DNA of 11,590 nucleotides from Spirochaetia bacterium (lineage in GTDB: Bacteria > Spirochaetota > Spirochaetia > DTKZ01). Below the pieces are notes generated by a model. The model saw only the letters and a list, made by a program, of their open reading frames with translations, was not told the origin of the DNA and made no database searches. Shown one piece after another: positions 1 to 6,253 of this stretch (the first letter of the stretch is position 1; every line of letters starts with the position of its first letter). The DNA lies in NCBI GenBank assembly GCA_031270615.1, contig JAISXE010000115.1, positions 1 to 11,590 of the forward strand, read 5' to 3'. The position numbers were made by a program, and so were the translations under genes.

Positions 1-3
1 AAC

Positions 4-143
4 CGGGCTTTCCGCTCCAATCTTTTGGCTTCGCCAAAAGGATTTCCGCTTCAATCCCTCGCGCATGGGCGGCAGACCGTTTTTTATTTTACCAACACGG
101 GGCTGTGCCCTCGGCCTGCCCGTACGGCCTTTTAGAAAATCGC
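4..143 (-). repeat. Structured intergenic repeat, copy 1 (inverted relative to copy 2 at 7236-7381)
   Basis: Read on the minus strand, this stretch matches 7236-7381 almost base for base over two blocks (about 143 down to 42, and about 20 down to 4). The blocks are separated by a hairpin that differs between copies. Here the hairpin is a perfect 8-bp stem with a 3-nt loop (CTTTTGGC 22-29, TTC, GCCAAAAG 33-40). Each side of it carries a related 16-18-nt motif with core GAAGCGGAAA or GAGCGGAAA on the minus strand, so the element has the form motif, hairpin, motif. A second stem pairs 71-78 with 113-120 around a T-rich loop. No function is known to me. The left end may continue beyond the window. 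Confidence 0.8.
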
Positions 144-166
144 TGCTCGCCCCCGCAGTTTCCGCA

Positions 167-198
167 GGCGGTTTTTGGCGGGACTTGCCAAAAACGCC
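167..198. other. Hairpin beside repeat copy 1
   Basis: GTTTTTGGC (171-179) pairs perfectly with GCCAAAAAC (187-195) around a 7-nt loop. After one bulged G the stem continues with GGC (167-169) and GCC (196-198). It ends two bases before the -35 box of the downstream gene. There is no T-run after it on either strand, so it is not a clear terminator. Its TTTTGGC arms recall the hairpin inside repeat copy 1 and the one at 7383-7403. Confidence 0.6.
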
Positions 199-200
199 TC

Positions 201-227
201 TTGACAAACATGCGATTTTCCTATAAA
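201..227 (+). promoter_or_regulatory. Promoter of the lipoprotein pair
   Basis: A perfect -35 box TTGACA (201-206) is followed by TATAAA (222-227). The spacer is only 15 bp, shorter than ideal. Transcription would start near 234 and give a leader of about 20 nt that contains the Shine-Dalgarno at 243-248. Confidence 0.55.
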
Positions 228-242
228 GTGATTTCAAGTTGC

Positions 243-248
243 AAGGAG
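243..248 (+). promoter_or_regulatory. Ribosome binding site fixing the start at 256
   Basis: AAGGAG lies 7 nt before the ATG at 256 and is the best Shine-Dalgarno in this area. It supports 256 over the overlapping open frame that begins at 105. Confidence 0.75.
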
Positions 249-255
249 ATGTATA

Positions 256-1707
256 ATGAATGGTATGGTTTCCTATATAAAAAACAAAAAAGCAGACTGG
301 TCTTCGTGTTTCCTTTTATGCGGGGTTTTCGCGTTCTTGCTTGGCATCGCGGGATGCGCAACCACGACTGCCCCCACGCAGCCGGACGTTGTGGTAAAAA
401 ACGAGACGGGGGCCCCACCCCGGCGACCCCGGCCGAACACCGCGGAGCCGACAATATTAAAACAGGCGGTGCCTTCCATCGTGGAAGAAATCGAGGAGGC
501 CCTGGCACAGAAACACCCCAAGGAAGAAATTTCGATAGCGGTGTTGGAGATTGTTTCAAGCTGGGGCGAGCTTTCGGCCTGGATACGCGACGAGCTTGAG
601 ACGGATTTTTCCAACGGGGGGGTTTTGAAGGTTGTTGATAAAAAGATGGCGGATAAGGTGAGGGGCGAATTGACCGAACAGAATTCCGGTTTTGTAAGCA
701 TCGAGGATGCCCAGCGGATGGGGAAGGAAACGGGGGCGCAATACATAGTGGCGGGGGATCTGGTTCAGGAAGCGGTCAATTTCCGCCTGCGGATTTCTTT
801 AACCGAAATTGAGTCGAATACCCGGGAAATGACTCCCACGCGGTATGTGATAGAAGGCGATCCCGAAATCCAGCCGTATCTGGAAAAGGAAAAACAGCAG
901 AAGGAGCTTGCGAAACAGCGGCAGGCAGAAGAGCAGGAGAGGATAAGAAGAGCGGAAGATGAGCGTAGAAAGGAGGCAGATCGGCTGGAGAAGGAGCGTA
1001 AAGAGGAGGCAGAGCGGCAGGCCGAACGGGAAAAAGAAGAACGTGAAAGGGAGCATGCCCGCGTCGCGTGGAAAAGAAAATGGCTGTATTTCGGCTTGCG
1101 GGGCGGCGCTTCCTACAGGTATTACAAAATGTCGGAAGACGATTTTGATCCCGACCTTACCGAGGCCGAAAGCGGATTCCCCTACGAGATCGCGGCCCAT
1201 GTGGCGCTGCAGTTTTCTCCTTTGCTGGCGTTGCAGGTGGAAGGCATCTACACCTACGACACGGTTGAGTATTCCGGGATTGACGGGCCTTTCTCCGGTT
1301 CACCGGCCTCCAAAAACTTTACGGCCTCGTTTGATTCCTCGTCGGTCATGATTCCGGTACTCCTGAAAATCCAGGGGCGGCCTGACATATTCAAAATTTC
1401 CATTTTCGCCGGGGGATACTATGTGTATCGCCGGGGACAGATGGAATACAACCTTGCCGGCGACAAAACGGAATACGATTACGAGGTGCCCTTCGGTTTT
1501 GTTGCCGGCATGGACTTCGGTTTCAAGGTGGGGCCGGGGGTGCTTTTCTTTGACGGGCGTTTCGCGATTGATTGCGGCAAGACAAGCATCCAGGATACGG
1601 CCGGAAAATCCCTGGCCGTTTACGACAGGATGATGGGTTCCTTTACTGTGGGATACGAGCTTGGATTATTCGAAAAAAGCGACTGGAGGGATTATGAAGG
1701 CGATTAG
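256..1707 (+). CDS. Lipoprotein with CsgG/LpoB-like domain, coiled coil and C-terminal beta-barrel-like domain
   Basis: The 483-residue product has a long basic N-region, a hydrophobic segment (about 18-33) and a lipobox I-A-G-C with Cys34, so it should be exported and lipidated. A proline-rich linker (about 38-65) leads to a domain at about 88-200 (SIAVLEI..., VVDKK, MGKETGAQYIVAGDL) that resembles the CsgG/LpoB family, whose members act in outer-membrane assemblies or activate penicillin-binding proteins. Residues 205-272 are almost all E, K, R, Q and A and should form a long charged helix. Residues 277-475 alternate aromatic and small residues (YFGLRGGASYRYY, IFAGGYYVYRR, GSFTVGYELGLF), as in small outer-membrane beta-barrels. 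The start at 256 has a strong Shine-Dalgarno and promoter. The reading frame overlaps the next gene by 14 bp, so they are probably co-transcribed. The domain calls are by eye, and a role in envelope or peptidoglycan maintenance is inference. Confidence 0.85.
   Translation: MNGMVSYIKNKKADWSSCFLLCGVFAFLLGIAGCATTTAPTQPDVVVKNETGAPPRRPRPNTAEPTILKQAVPSIVEEIEEALAQKHPKEEISIAVLEIVSSWGELSAWIRDELETDFSNGGVLKVVDKKMADKVRGELTEQNSGFVSIEDAQRMGKETGAQYIVAGDLVQEAVNFRLRISLTEIESNTREMTPTRYVIEGDPEIQPYLEKEKQQKELAKQRQAEEQERIRRAEDERRKEADRLEKERKEEAERQAEREKEEREREHARVAWKRKWLYFGLRGGASYRYYKMSEDDFDPDLTEAESGFPYEIAAHVALQFSPLLALQVEGIYTYDTVEYSGIDGPFSGSPASKNFTASFDSSSVMIPVLLKIQGRPDIFKISIFAGGYYVYRRGQMEYNLAGDKTEYDYEVPFGFVAGMDFGFKVGPGVLFFDGRFAIDCGKTSIQDTAGKSLAVYDRMMGSFTVGYELGLFEKSDWRDYEGD
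961..1026 (+). repeat. 33-bp tandem repeat encoding the coiled coil
   Basis: Two adjacent 33-bp units (961-993 and 994-1026) encode ERRKEADRLEK and ERKEEAERQAE, residues 236-257 of the lipoprotein. The DNA units match at most positions, which fits recent duplication of an 11-residue helical period. Confidence 0.55.
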
Positions 1708-2143
1708 AAAATGGGGGACTTCCATGATAAATAAAAAAAATCTTATCCTTGCGGCGCTATGCGCCGCTGTGGCTCTTTTCTCCGTCGCGTGCAAGGTTGA
1801 CAGCGACGACGACTTTGCCGGCGACATAGCGGGCGCTCATATCTCCGGGGGGCATTCCGCGCCGAAAAACTTCGAGGCCGAGGCTGCGACCTCGTATTCA
1901 GACAGAGGCAAAATTGAGTTCACCTGGGATGCCGTTGACGGCGCGGACTCCTATAATATCTATCATTCGGAAACGCTGAAAGGGCCTTACACCGGGGGAT
2001 GGAGTGCAACGGCCACCTCTACGTCATGGATAACACCCAGCGCGCTGACCTCGAATAAAACATACTATTTCATGATCACGGCTGTTTTCAGTGACGGAAC
2101 GGAAAGCCCTTTTTCCGCGAGCGTTTCGGCCATTCCGCAATAG
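1694..2143 (+). CDS. Small lipoprotein with one fibronectin type III domain
   Basis: The 149-residue product has a signal peptide and lipobox S-V-A-C with Cys33, followed by an acidic DSDDDF stretch, so it should be a surface or periplasmic lipoprotein. Residues about 56-148 read as one fibronectin type III fold: PKNFEAEA, an IEFTWDAVDGADSYNIY core with the usual Trp and Tyr, then TYYFMITAVFSDGTESPFS. I chose ATG 1694 because GGAGG (1685-1689) precedes it and it overlaps the end of the upstream gene by 14 bp, which suggests translational coupling. ATG 1724 in the same frame would give a shorter, cleaner signal peptide and is a fair alternative. Such a domain usually mediates binding to proteins or sugars; no partner can be named. 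The upstream lipoprotein may act with it. Confidence 0.8.
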   Translation: MKAIRKWGTSMINKKNLILAALCAAVALFSVACKVDSDDDFAGDIAGAHISGGHSAPKNFEAEAATSYSDRGKIEFTWDAVDGADSYNIYHSETLKGPYTGGWSATATSTSWITPSALTSNKTYYFMITAVFSDGTESPFSASVSAIPQ

Positions 2144-2292
2144 TGCCGCGGGCCTTCCCCGGATACCCCGAACCACTGGCCGCAGGGAAAAACGCCGACC
2201 TTAACCCAAAACCCCGTGTCCGTCGGCCTGCCGCCTTTATATACGACAGAACCGTTTTTGGGCCTCTCGCCCTGTTGCCGGGTGAGCAAAGA

Positions 2293-2318
2293 CACGCCCT
2301 GATGGGCGTGCGTTTATT
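2293..2318 (+). terminator. Possible terminator after the lipoprotein pair
   Basis: CACGCCC (2293-2299) and GGGCGTG (2304-2310) form a perfect 7-bp stem with a TGAT loop, followed by the moderately T-rich CGTTTATT. It lies 150 bp after the FN3 gene and 31 bp before the regulator gene, so it could end the first transcript or sit in the regulator leader. The T-tract is weak. Confidence 0.45.
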
Positions 2319-2348
2319 TCGGCGTGTGCCGTCAGTGGTAAATCCTTT

Positions 2349-3338
2349 ATGAATATGGATTCGCCGAAAAGCCCGGATTCAAATTTGCTGACGGCCCAGG
2401 ACGCGGCCCGGCAGCTTCGCATAAAAAAATATACCGTCTATGAGCTTATCAAACGGGGAGAGCTGCCTTCCTCGAAAGTCGGCAAACAGGTGCGTATTTC
2501 CCAGGCGGATATCGACGGGTACTTACAGGCGAGCAAGACGGGTTCCCCCAGGGCCGCCCGCCGGGTCCCTGCGGACCTTCCTTCCGGGACGGAAGCCGGT
2601 TTGGCCGATCCCGCCCGCTATGCCGCCAGGGAGGGCGATGCCCCGGCGCTTATCATCTGCGGCCAGGATATGTGTTTGGAACTTATCGTGAACAAAATCA
2701 CCGGAATGGGAATTCCCGTACTGCGTTCCTACACGGGCTGCTACAACAGCCTCTACGCCCTTTACCACGGCAGGGTGACAATGGCCGCCTGCCACCTGTG
2801 GGACGCCCAGACCGACGACTACAATTATCCTTTCATACGCCGCCTTCTTCCCGGTCTGCCCGCCGGGGTTGTTCGCCTTGCGGGGCGGACGCAGGGGCTG
2901 TATGTGAAAAAGGGCAACCCGCGCGGCATCAGGGACTGGAAGGATTTGGCGCGGCCCGATGTGCGCTTCATAAACCGCGAAAAAGGCTGCGGCACGCGCG
3001 TCCTTTTGGACCAGAAACTGAAACTGCTCGGGCTGTCCGCCGCGGATATCACGGGCTATACCCGCGAGTCTTCCTCGCACCTGGTCTGCGCCAATACCGT
3101 TGCCAAGGGGGGCGCGGACGCGGGCTGCGGCTGCGAGCGCGGCGCGGAGAATTTCCCTGGCCTTGATTTTATTCCCCTTCAGCTTGAATGGTATGATTTC
3201 GTTTTCCGCCTCGCGGACAGGGACACTCCCGCCGCGCGGGCGATCCTGTCATACGTCTGTTCCGCGGAATTCCGCCAGGACCTTGAAGTGATGGGCGGCT
3301 ACGACGTGTCGCAGACAGGCCGCTACGAGGAATTTTAG
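2349..3338 (+). CDS. Helix-turn-helix regulator with PBP-like (molybdate-type) sensor domain
   Basis: The 329-residue cytoplasmic protein has an excisionase/MerR-type helix-turn-helix at about 13-60 (LTAQDAARQLRIKKYTVYELI, GELPSSKVGKQVRIS), a linker rich in Arg, Pro and Ala, and a periplasmic-binding-protein-like domain at about 98-320. That domain shows marks of the PF12727/COG1910 family: SYTGCYNSLYAL, a DAQTDDYN segment, GLYVKKGNP, FINREKGCGTRVLLD and a late GGADAGCGCE. In this family the domain is fused to HTH modules or to MoeA-type proteins and is thought to bind molybdate or tungstate; Bacillus YvgK is, as I recall, a similar protein next to a mod-type transporter. Here the gene converges on modABC with 71 bp between the stop codons, so it is very probably its regulator. 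No strong Shine-Dalgarno precedes ATG 2349; ATG 2355 is possible. The ligand is inferred. Confidence 0.87.
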   Translation: MNMDSPKSPDSNLLTAQDAARQLRIKKYTVYELIKRGELPSSKVGKQVRISQADIDGYLQASKTGSPRAARRVPADLPSGTEAGLADPARYAAREGDAPALIICGQDMCLELIVNKITGMGIPVLRSYTGCYNSLYALYHGRVTMAACHLWDAQTDDYNYPFIRRLLPGLPAGVVRLAGRTQGLYVKKGNPRGIRDWKDLARPDVRFINREKGCGTRVLLDQKLKLLGLSAADITGYTRESSSHLVCANTVAKGGADAGCGCERGAENFPGLDFIPLQLEWYDFVFRLADRDTPAARAILSYVCSAEFRQDLEVMGGYDVSQTGRYEEF

Positions 3339-3409
3339 GATTTCTTTGTCCGTGCTGTCTGCGTGGCCAGCGCTCAAATTCTTTTTTGCATATCCCCGTT
3401 TGGGGCAAG

Positions 3410-4456
3410 TCATGGGACCAGGAGCAGGATGTTTTCCGGCGCGATGTAAAGCTTCTGCGGCACCTGCCAGCCGGAGTATTTGCTGTACTTCCACCACAAT
3501 TCGCCTTGTTCCTCCGGGGCCTGGGCGGCGGCGTTGGTAAAAAGCACGATGTGTTCAAAAGGGTCTTCGGATTTCCGCCTCACCTTGAGGGGAAGCACGT
3601 TGTGGCTTTGCCGCGCGGCCGGTTCAAAGTCGTGGGCGCGTATCCCGATGTGGGTAATCTCCCCGCCGACCTTTTCCGCGGTACGCAGGGACAGGCCCCA
3701 GGAGGATGCGTAAACTTCCCGCTCGCCGCTCCGCTGTACCGCGCAAATATTTTTGCAGCCGGTAAGCCGGGCAACGCCCACTGAGCCGGGCCTGCGAAAC
3801 ATTTCCCGCACGGGGCCTTTTTTCAGGGCTTTACCCGATTCCATGACCAGCATTTCCGAACAGAGCCTGTACGCTTCGTCTCGGTTGTGCGTCACAAGCA
3901 CAACGTCGCCGTGGGTTTCAAGAATATCCTGAAGCAGTATCTGCATCTGCTCGCGCAGGCAGGCGTCCAAAGCGGAAAACGGTTCGTCCAGAAGAATCAG
4001 CTCCGGTTCGCGGATAAGCATGCGGGCAAGGGCCGCGCGCTGCTGCTGGCCGCCGGAGAGCCTGTGCGGATACTGCGCCCCAAGCCCTCCAAGGCCCAGG
4101 CGTTCTATCCACGCGCAGGCCGCCTCCCGCCTCTGTTTGCGCGGGCCGCCCAGGGCAGCCGAAATGTTTTCCAGAACCGTCATGCGCGGGAAAAGGGCGT
4201 AATTCTGGAACAGGTATCCGGCGCGGCGCTGCTGGGGCTTTAGGTTGATCTTTTTGCGCGAATCAAACAGCGTCCGGCCGTTCAGCGCTATGAGGCCCTC
4301 GTCCGGGGTTTCGATTCCCGCTATGCATTTGAGCGTCATGCTTTTCCCGCAGCCCGAAGCGCCCAAAATGCCGAGGCAGCATGACGATGTTTCAAACTCC
4401 GACTCAAGGAGGAAACTCTTTGACAGCCGTTTTTTGATGCGCACGCGCAGGCTCAT
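3410..4456 (-). CDS. modC: Molybdate ABC transporter ATP-binding protein ModC
   Basis: The 348-residue ATPase energises molybdate (or tungstate) uptake at the inner face of the membrane. Visible motifs are Walker A GASGCGKS (32-39), Q-loop Gln84 in LFQNYALFP, signature LSGGQQQR (133-140), Walker B LILLDEP (153-159) with Glu158, D-loop SALD (161-164) and H-loop His190. After about residue 235 comes a C-terminal regulatory region with the phrase GIRAHDFEPA (271-280), common in ModC/CysA-type proteins; the fold is probably a diverged TOBE (oxyanion-binding) domain. It starts inside the modB stop codon (ATGA), so translation is coupled. The full length and intact motifs indicate a working enzyme. 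A sulfate role is less likely given ModA and ModB. Confidence 0.93.
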   Translation of the reverse strand: MSLRVRIKKRLSKSFLLESEFETSSCCLGILGASGCGKSMTLKCIAGIETPDEGLIALNGRTLFDSRKKINLKPQQRRAGYLFQNYALFPRMTVLENISAALGGPRKQRREAACAWIERLGLGGLGAQYPHRLSGGQQQRAALARMLIREPELILLDEPFSALDACLREQMQILLQDILETHGDVVLVTHNRDEAYRLCSEMLVMESGKALKKGPVREMFRRPGSVGVARLTGCKNICAVQRSGEREVYASSWGLSLRTAEKVGGEITHIGIRAHDFEPAARQSHNVLPLKVRRKSEDPFEHIVLFTNAAAQAPEEQGELWWKYSKYSGWQVPQKLYIAPENILLLVP

Positions 4457-5133
4457 TTTCTTTTTTCCAGGACGGTAAAGTAATTCATCGCGGCCACAAC
4501 GATGAACGAGAAAAGCACGATGACAATAACATAGTCATAGGCCGCCTCCATGTTCCCGGCGGCGACTTCGGAGTAAATCGCGAGGGGGAGGGTGCGGGTT
4601 TTTCCCGCTATGTTGCCCGCTATCATGGATGTCGCCCCGAACTCTCCCAGGCCCCTGGCAAACGCCAGAACGCCGCCGGCCGCGACTCCGGGCAGGGCGC
4701 TGGGCAGGCTTACCTTCCAGAATATTTTCCATTCCGGCATGCCCAGGGTTTTGGCGGCGTACACAAGGTTGGGGTCAACCTGTTCCAGGGCGCCGCGGGC
4801 CGAGCGGTACATCAGCGGGAAGGAAATCGCGGCCGCAGCCAGGACGGTAGCCTCCCATGAGAAGGCGATTTTTACGCTGAAAAAATCAACAAGGAATTTT
4901 CCCACAGGCCCCTTCACGCCGAAAACCGCAAGCAGAAAGAACCCCGCCACCGTCGGCGGCAGGACCAGCGGCAGGGTAAGGATGCCGTCGAGAACCATCT
5001 TCGCCTGCCGCGACTTCAGGGCGGCAACGCGCCTCGCGGCAAAAACGCCGAGAAAGAAGGTGGCAACGATGGCCGCCGAAGCGGTTTTTAGGGAAATAAG
5101 GATAGGCGAAAAGTCCATCTCGAATGGCTTCAT
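4453..5133 (-). CDS. modB: Molybdate ABC transporter permease ModB
   Basis: The 226-residue inner-membrane protein forms the channel of the uptake system. About five membrane segments can be seen (near 10-32, 47-71, 88-108, 145-165, 198-219). The sequence TLPLVLPPTVAGFFLL (53-68) and the block FARGLGEFGATSMIAGNIAGK (158-178) are typical of ModB/NifC-type permeases. The cytoplasmic loop that docks on the ATPase is at about 117-150 (EQVDPNLVYAAKTLGMPEWKIF, LPSALPG). Length is normal. It overlaps modA and modC by 4 bp each in ATGA junctions and has no good Shine-Dalgarno of its own, so it should be translated by coupling from modA. Confidence 0.94.
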   Translation of the reverse strand: MKPFEMDFSPILISLKTASAAIVATFFLGVFAARRVAALKSRQAKMVLDGILTLPLVLPPTVAGFFLLAVFGVKGPVGKFLVDFFSVKIAFSWEATVLAAAAISFPLMYRSARGALEQVDPNLVYAAKTLGMPEWKIFWKVSLPSALPGVAAGGVLAFARGLGEFGATSMIAGNIAGKTRTLPLAIYSEVAAGNMEAAYDYVIVIVLFSFIVVAAMNYFTVLEKRK

Positions 5134-5930
5134 TGTGCTGCCGAAAACCCGTATTTCCTGAAAACCTCCAATGCCTCCTGCGAGGCGAGGAAGTCGATAA
5201 AGGTCTGGGCCTCCTGGGGATGTTTCGAGGCGGCCACGATTCCGGCGGGATAGATGACTTTCTGCTTCATGCTGCCTTCGGGGGCTTCGGCGACAACTTC
5301 CACCTTGTTCGTCGTGGCCGCGTCTGTCGCGTAGACAACGCCCAGCTCGGCGCTTGCCGCGCCGACCCAGTTCAGCACTTCGGTGACGTTTGTTCCAAGG
5401 CTGGCCTTGGACAGAACCGCGTCCCAGACCCCCAGGCTGGTAAAAGCCTCCCGCGCGTACTGGCCTGCGGGAACACTGGCCGGATCGCCGATGGCAATGG
5501 TTTTCGCGCCTGCGGCGCTTTTGAAATCACTTGCCGCCGTGGGGCTTCCCGCTGGTTTAATCAACACGATTTTGTTTTCCAGCAAGGGCTTTACCGAAGC
5601 GGGTACCACAAGGTTTTTCCCCGCCAGGTTGTTCATCTGCGTTGGGGCGGCGGACATAAACACGTCGGCCTCCAGTCCCGCTTCTATTTGGCTTTGCAGC
5701 TTTCCGGAGCTGTCGTAGGTGCCTTCCACCGTGATGTGGGGATATTTTTTCTGAAACAGGGGGATAAGCTCCTGTTCGTAGGAATAGCGCAGGCTCGCCG
5801 CCGCCGCGACCATGATCGTAAGCTGTTCTTTTGGTTCTTCCTTTGCCCCTCCCGCGAAAACATTCGTCTGAAGCGCCGCCATGATGGCCAGCGCCAGAAG
5901 CATGGCCTTTCCAGCCTTTTTCGTCTTCAT
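5130..5930 (-). CDS. modA: Molybdate-binding protein ModA
   Basis: The 266-residue exported protein binds molybdate or tungstate outside the inner membrane and hands it to ModB. The signal peptide covers about 1-26 (KTKKAGK, a hydrophobic core, then VFA before GGAKEE). No cysteine follows, so cleavage by signal peptidase I is likely. Family marks are VAAAASL (41-47), DSSGKLQSQIEAG (73-85, with the ligand Ser pair), ADVFMSA (88-94), IGDPASVPAGQYAREA (147-162), NVTEVL (181-186) and LGVVYATDA (196-204); Val182 and Tyr200 match ligand positions in known ModA. It is first in the operon, with AAGGAG 6 nt before its ATG and a promoter and candidate operator upstream. Whether the ligand is Mo or W cannot be read from sequence. 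Confidence 0.95.
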   Translation of the reverse strand: MKTKKAGKAMLLALAIMAALQTNVFAGGAKEEPKEQLTIMVAAAASLRYSYEQELIPLFQKKYPHITVEGTYDSSGKLQSQIEAGLEADVFMSAAPTQMNNLAGKNLVVPASVKPLLENKIVLIKPAGSPTAASDFKSAAGAKTIAIGDPASVPAGQYAREAFTSLGVWDAVLSKASLGTNVTEVLNWVGAASAELGVVYATDAATTNKVEVVAEAPEGSMKQKVIYPAGIVAASKHPQEAQTFIDFLASQEALEVFRKYGFSAAQ

Positions 5931-5936
5931 TTCAAT

Positions 5937-5942
5937 CTCCTT
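5937..5942 (-). promoter_or_regulatory. Ribosome binding site of modA
   Basis: On the minus strand AAGGAG stands 6 nt before the modA ATG. It is the only strong site in the operon and confirms the start at 5930. Confidence 0.8.
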
Positions 5943-5957
5943 ATAGGTTTAATTTGG

Positions 5958-5983
5958 TATATATGCGTTTTGCTGCATATTTA
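5958..5983. promoter_or_regulatory. Inverted repeat, candidate operator for modABC
   Basis: ATATGC (5961-5966) and GCATAT (5975-5980) are perfect 6-bp arms separated by 8 bp. With three more bases on each side the arms are 9 bp with one mismatch. The centres of the arms are 14 bp apart, somewhat more than one helix turn, as for many dimeric HTH proteins. The repeat begins just after the expected transcription start of modA, a position typical of repressor sites. The regulator at 2349-3338 is the obvious candidate to bind it. Confidence 0.55.
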
Positions 5984-5988
5984 TTCCG

Positions 5989-6017
5989 ATTATGAAACAA
6001 GTACCGCAACTAGTCAA
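5989..6017 (-). promoter_or_regulatory. modABC promoter
   Basis: On the minus strand, TTGACT (6017-6012) and CATAAT (5994-5989) are each one base from the sigma-70 consensus and lie 17 bp apart. Transcription would start near 5982, leaving a leader of about 50 nt that contains the inverted repeat and the modA Shine-Dalgarno. Confidence 0.7.
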
Positions 6018-6122
6018 TAGCCAAACACAACAAAAGCAAATAAAACCGATAAAAACGCGAATTTGTCCTTAAATAATTACCCGCCTTGCGCGACAGAATG
6101 GCGAAACCGCAGGCCGCGCCGG

Positions 6123-6159
6123 AAATACGGGCTTTTGTTCGGAATCCCGTATTTTTTTT
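6123..6159 (+). terminator. Terminator-like hairpin in the rsmA leader
   Basis: AAATACGGG (6123-6131) pairs perfectly with CCCGTATTT (6146-6154) around a 14-nt loop and runs directly into further T residues, giving eight Ts in a row (6152-6159). On the plus strand this is a canonical intrinsic terminator, yet it lies 94 bp before the rsmA start and no plus-strand gene precedes it in the gap. It may end a small RNA, act as a leader attenuator, or stop stray transcription from the modA side. Confidence 0.65.
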
Positions 6160-6253
6160 GCCTGTATTTGTCCGCGTTGTCCGTGGCGGATTTTTGCCTT
6201 TGTGCTTGTCCATGCCTTGCTTTCCAGCGTGGTTTTGCGGTATTTTGGAAAAA

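Larger units (their letters stand above)
5931..6253. other. Divergent intergenic region between modA and rsmA
   Basis: This 323-bp gap holds the modA leader, operator candidate and promoter on its left side. On the plus strand, 6018-6060 is A-rich, 6088-6120 is GC-rich with short self-complementary pieces (GCGCG 6088-6092, CGCGC nearby), and 6123-6159 is a terminator-like hairpin. I see no convincing sigma-70 promoter for rsmA; TTGCTT (6217) with TATTTT (6241) is a weak possibility that would give an almost leaderless transcript. Confidence 0.6.

Noticed and set aside
4..143. Integron attC site or CRISPR repeat as the identity of the 140-bp element
   Set aside because: I find no properly placed inverse-core and core sites of attC type, and there is no regular repeat-spacer series.
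105..599. Open frame of 164 codons overlapping the lipoprotein start
   Set aside because: It starts in the repeat, has no Shine-Dalgarno, and is out of frame with the well-supported lipoprotein gene at 256.
2212..2235. Possible truncated third copy of the repeat (CCCCGTGT followed by CGGCCTGCCGCC)
   Set aside because: Only two short words match copy 2, with different spacing and no similarity on either side; chance in GC-rich DNA is enough to explain it.
2143..2352. Small 69-codon plus-strand frame between the FN3 gene and the regulator
   Set aside because: It has no Shine-Dalgarno or recognisable domain, and it runs through the hairpin at 2293-2310.
3339..3409. Bidirectional terminator between the regulator and modC (CCCC-GTTT-GGGG at 3394-3405)
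   Set aside because: The stem is only 4 bp, and the T-run lies on the wrong side for the plus strand and gives As on the minus strand.
6086..6253. N-terminal extension of RsmA to the upstream ATG at 6086
   Set aside because: The extension crosses the terminator-like hairpin and does not resemble the family; ATG 6254 gives the expected N-terminus.
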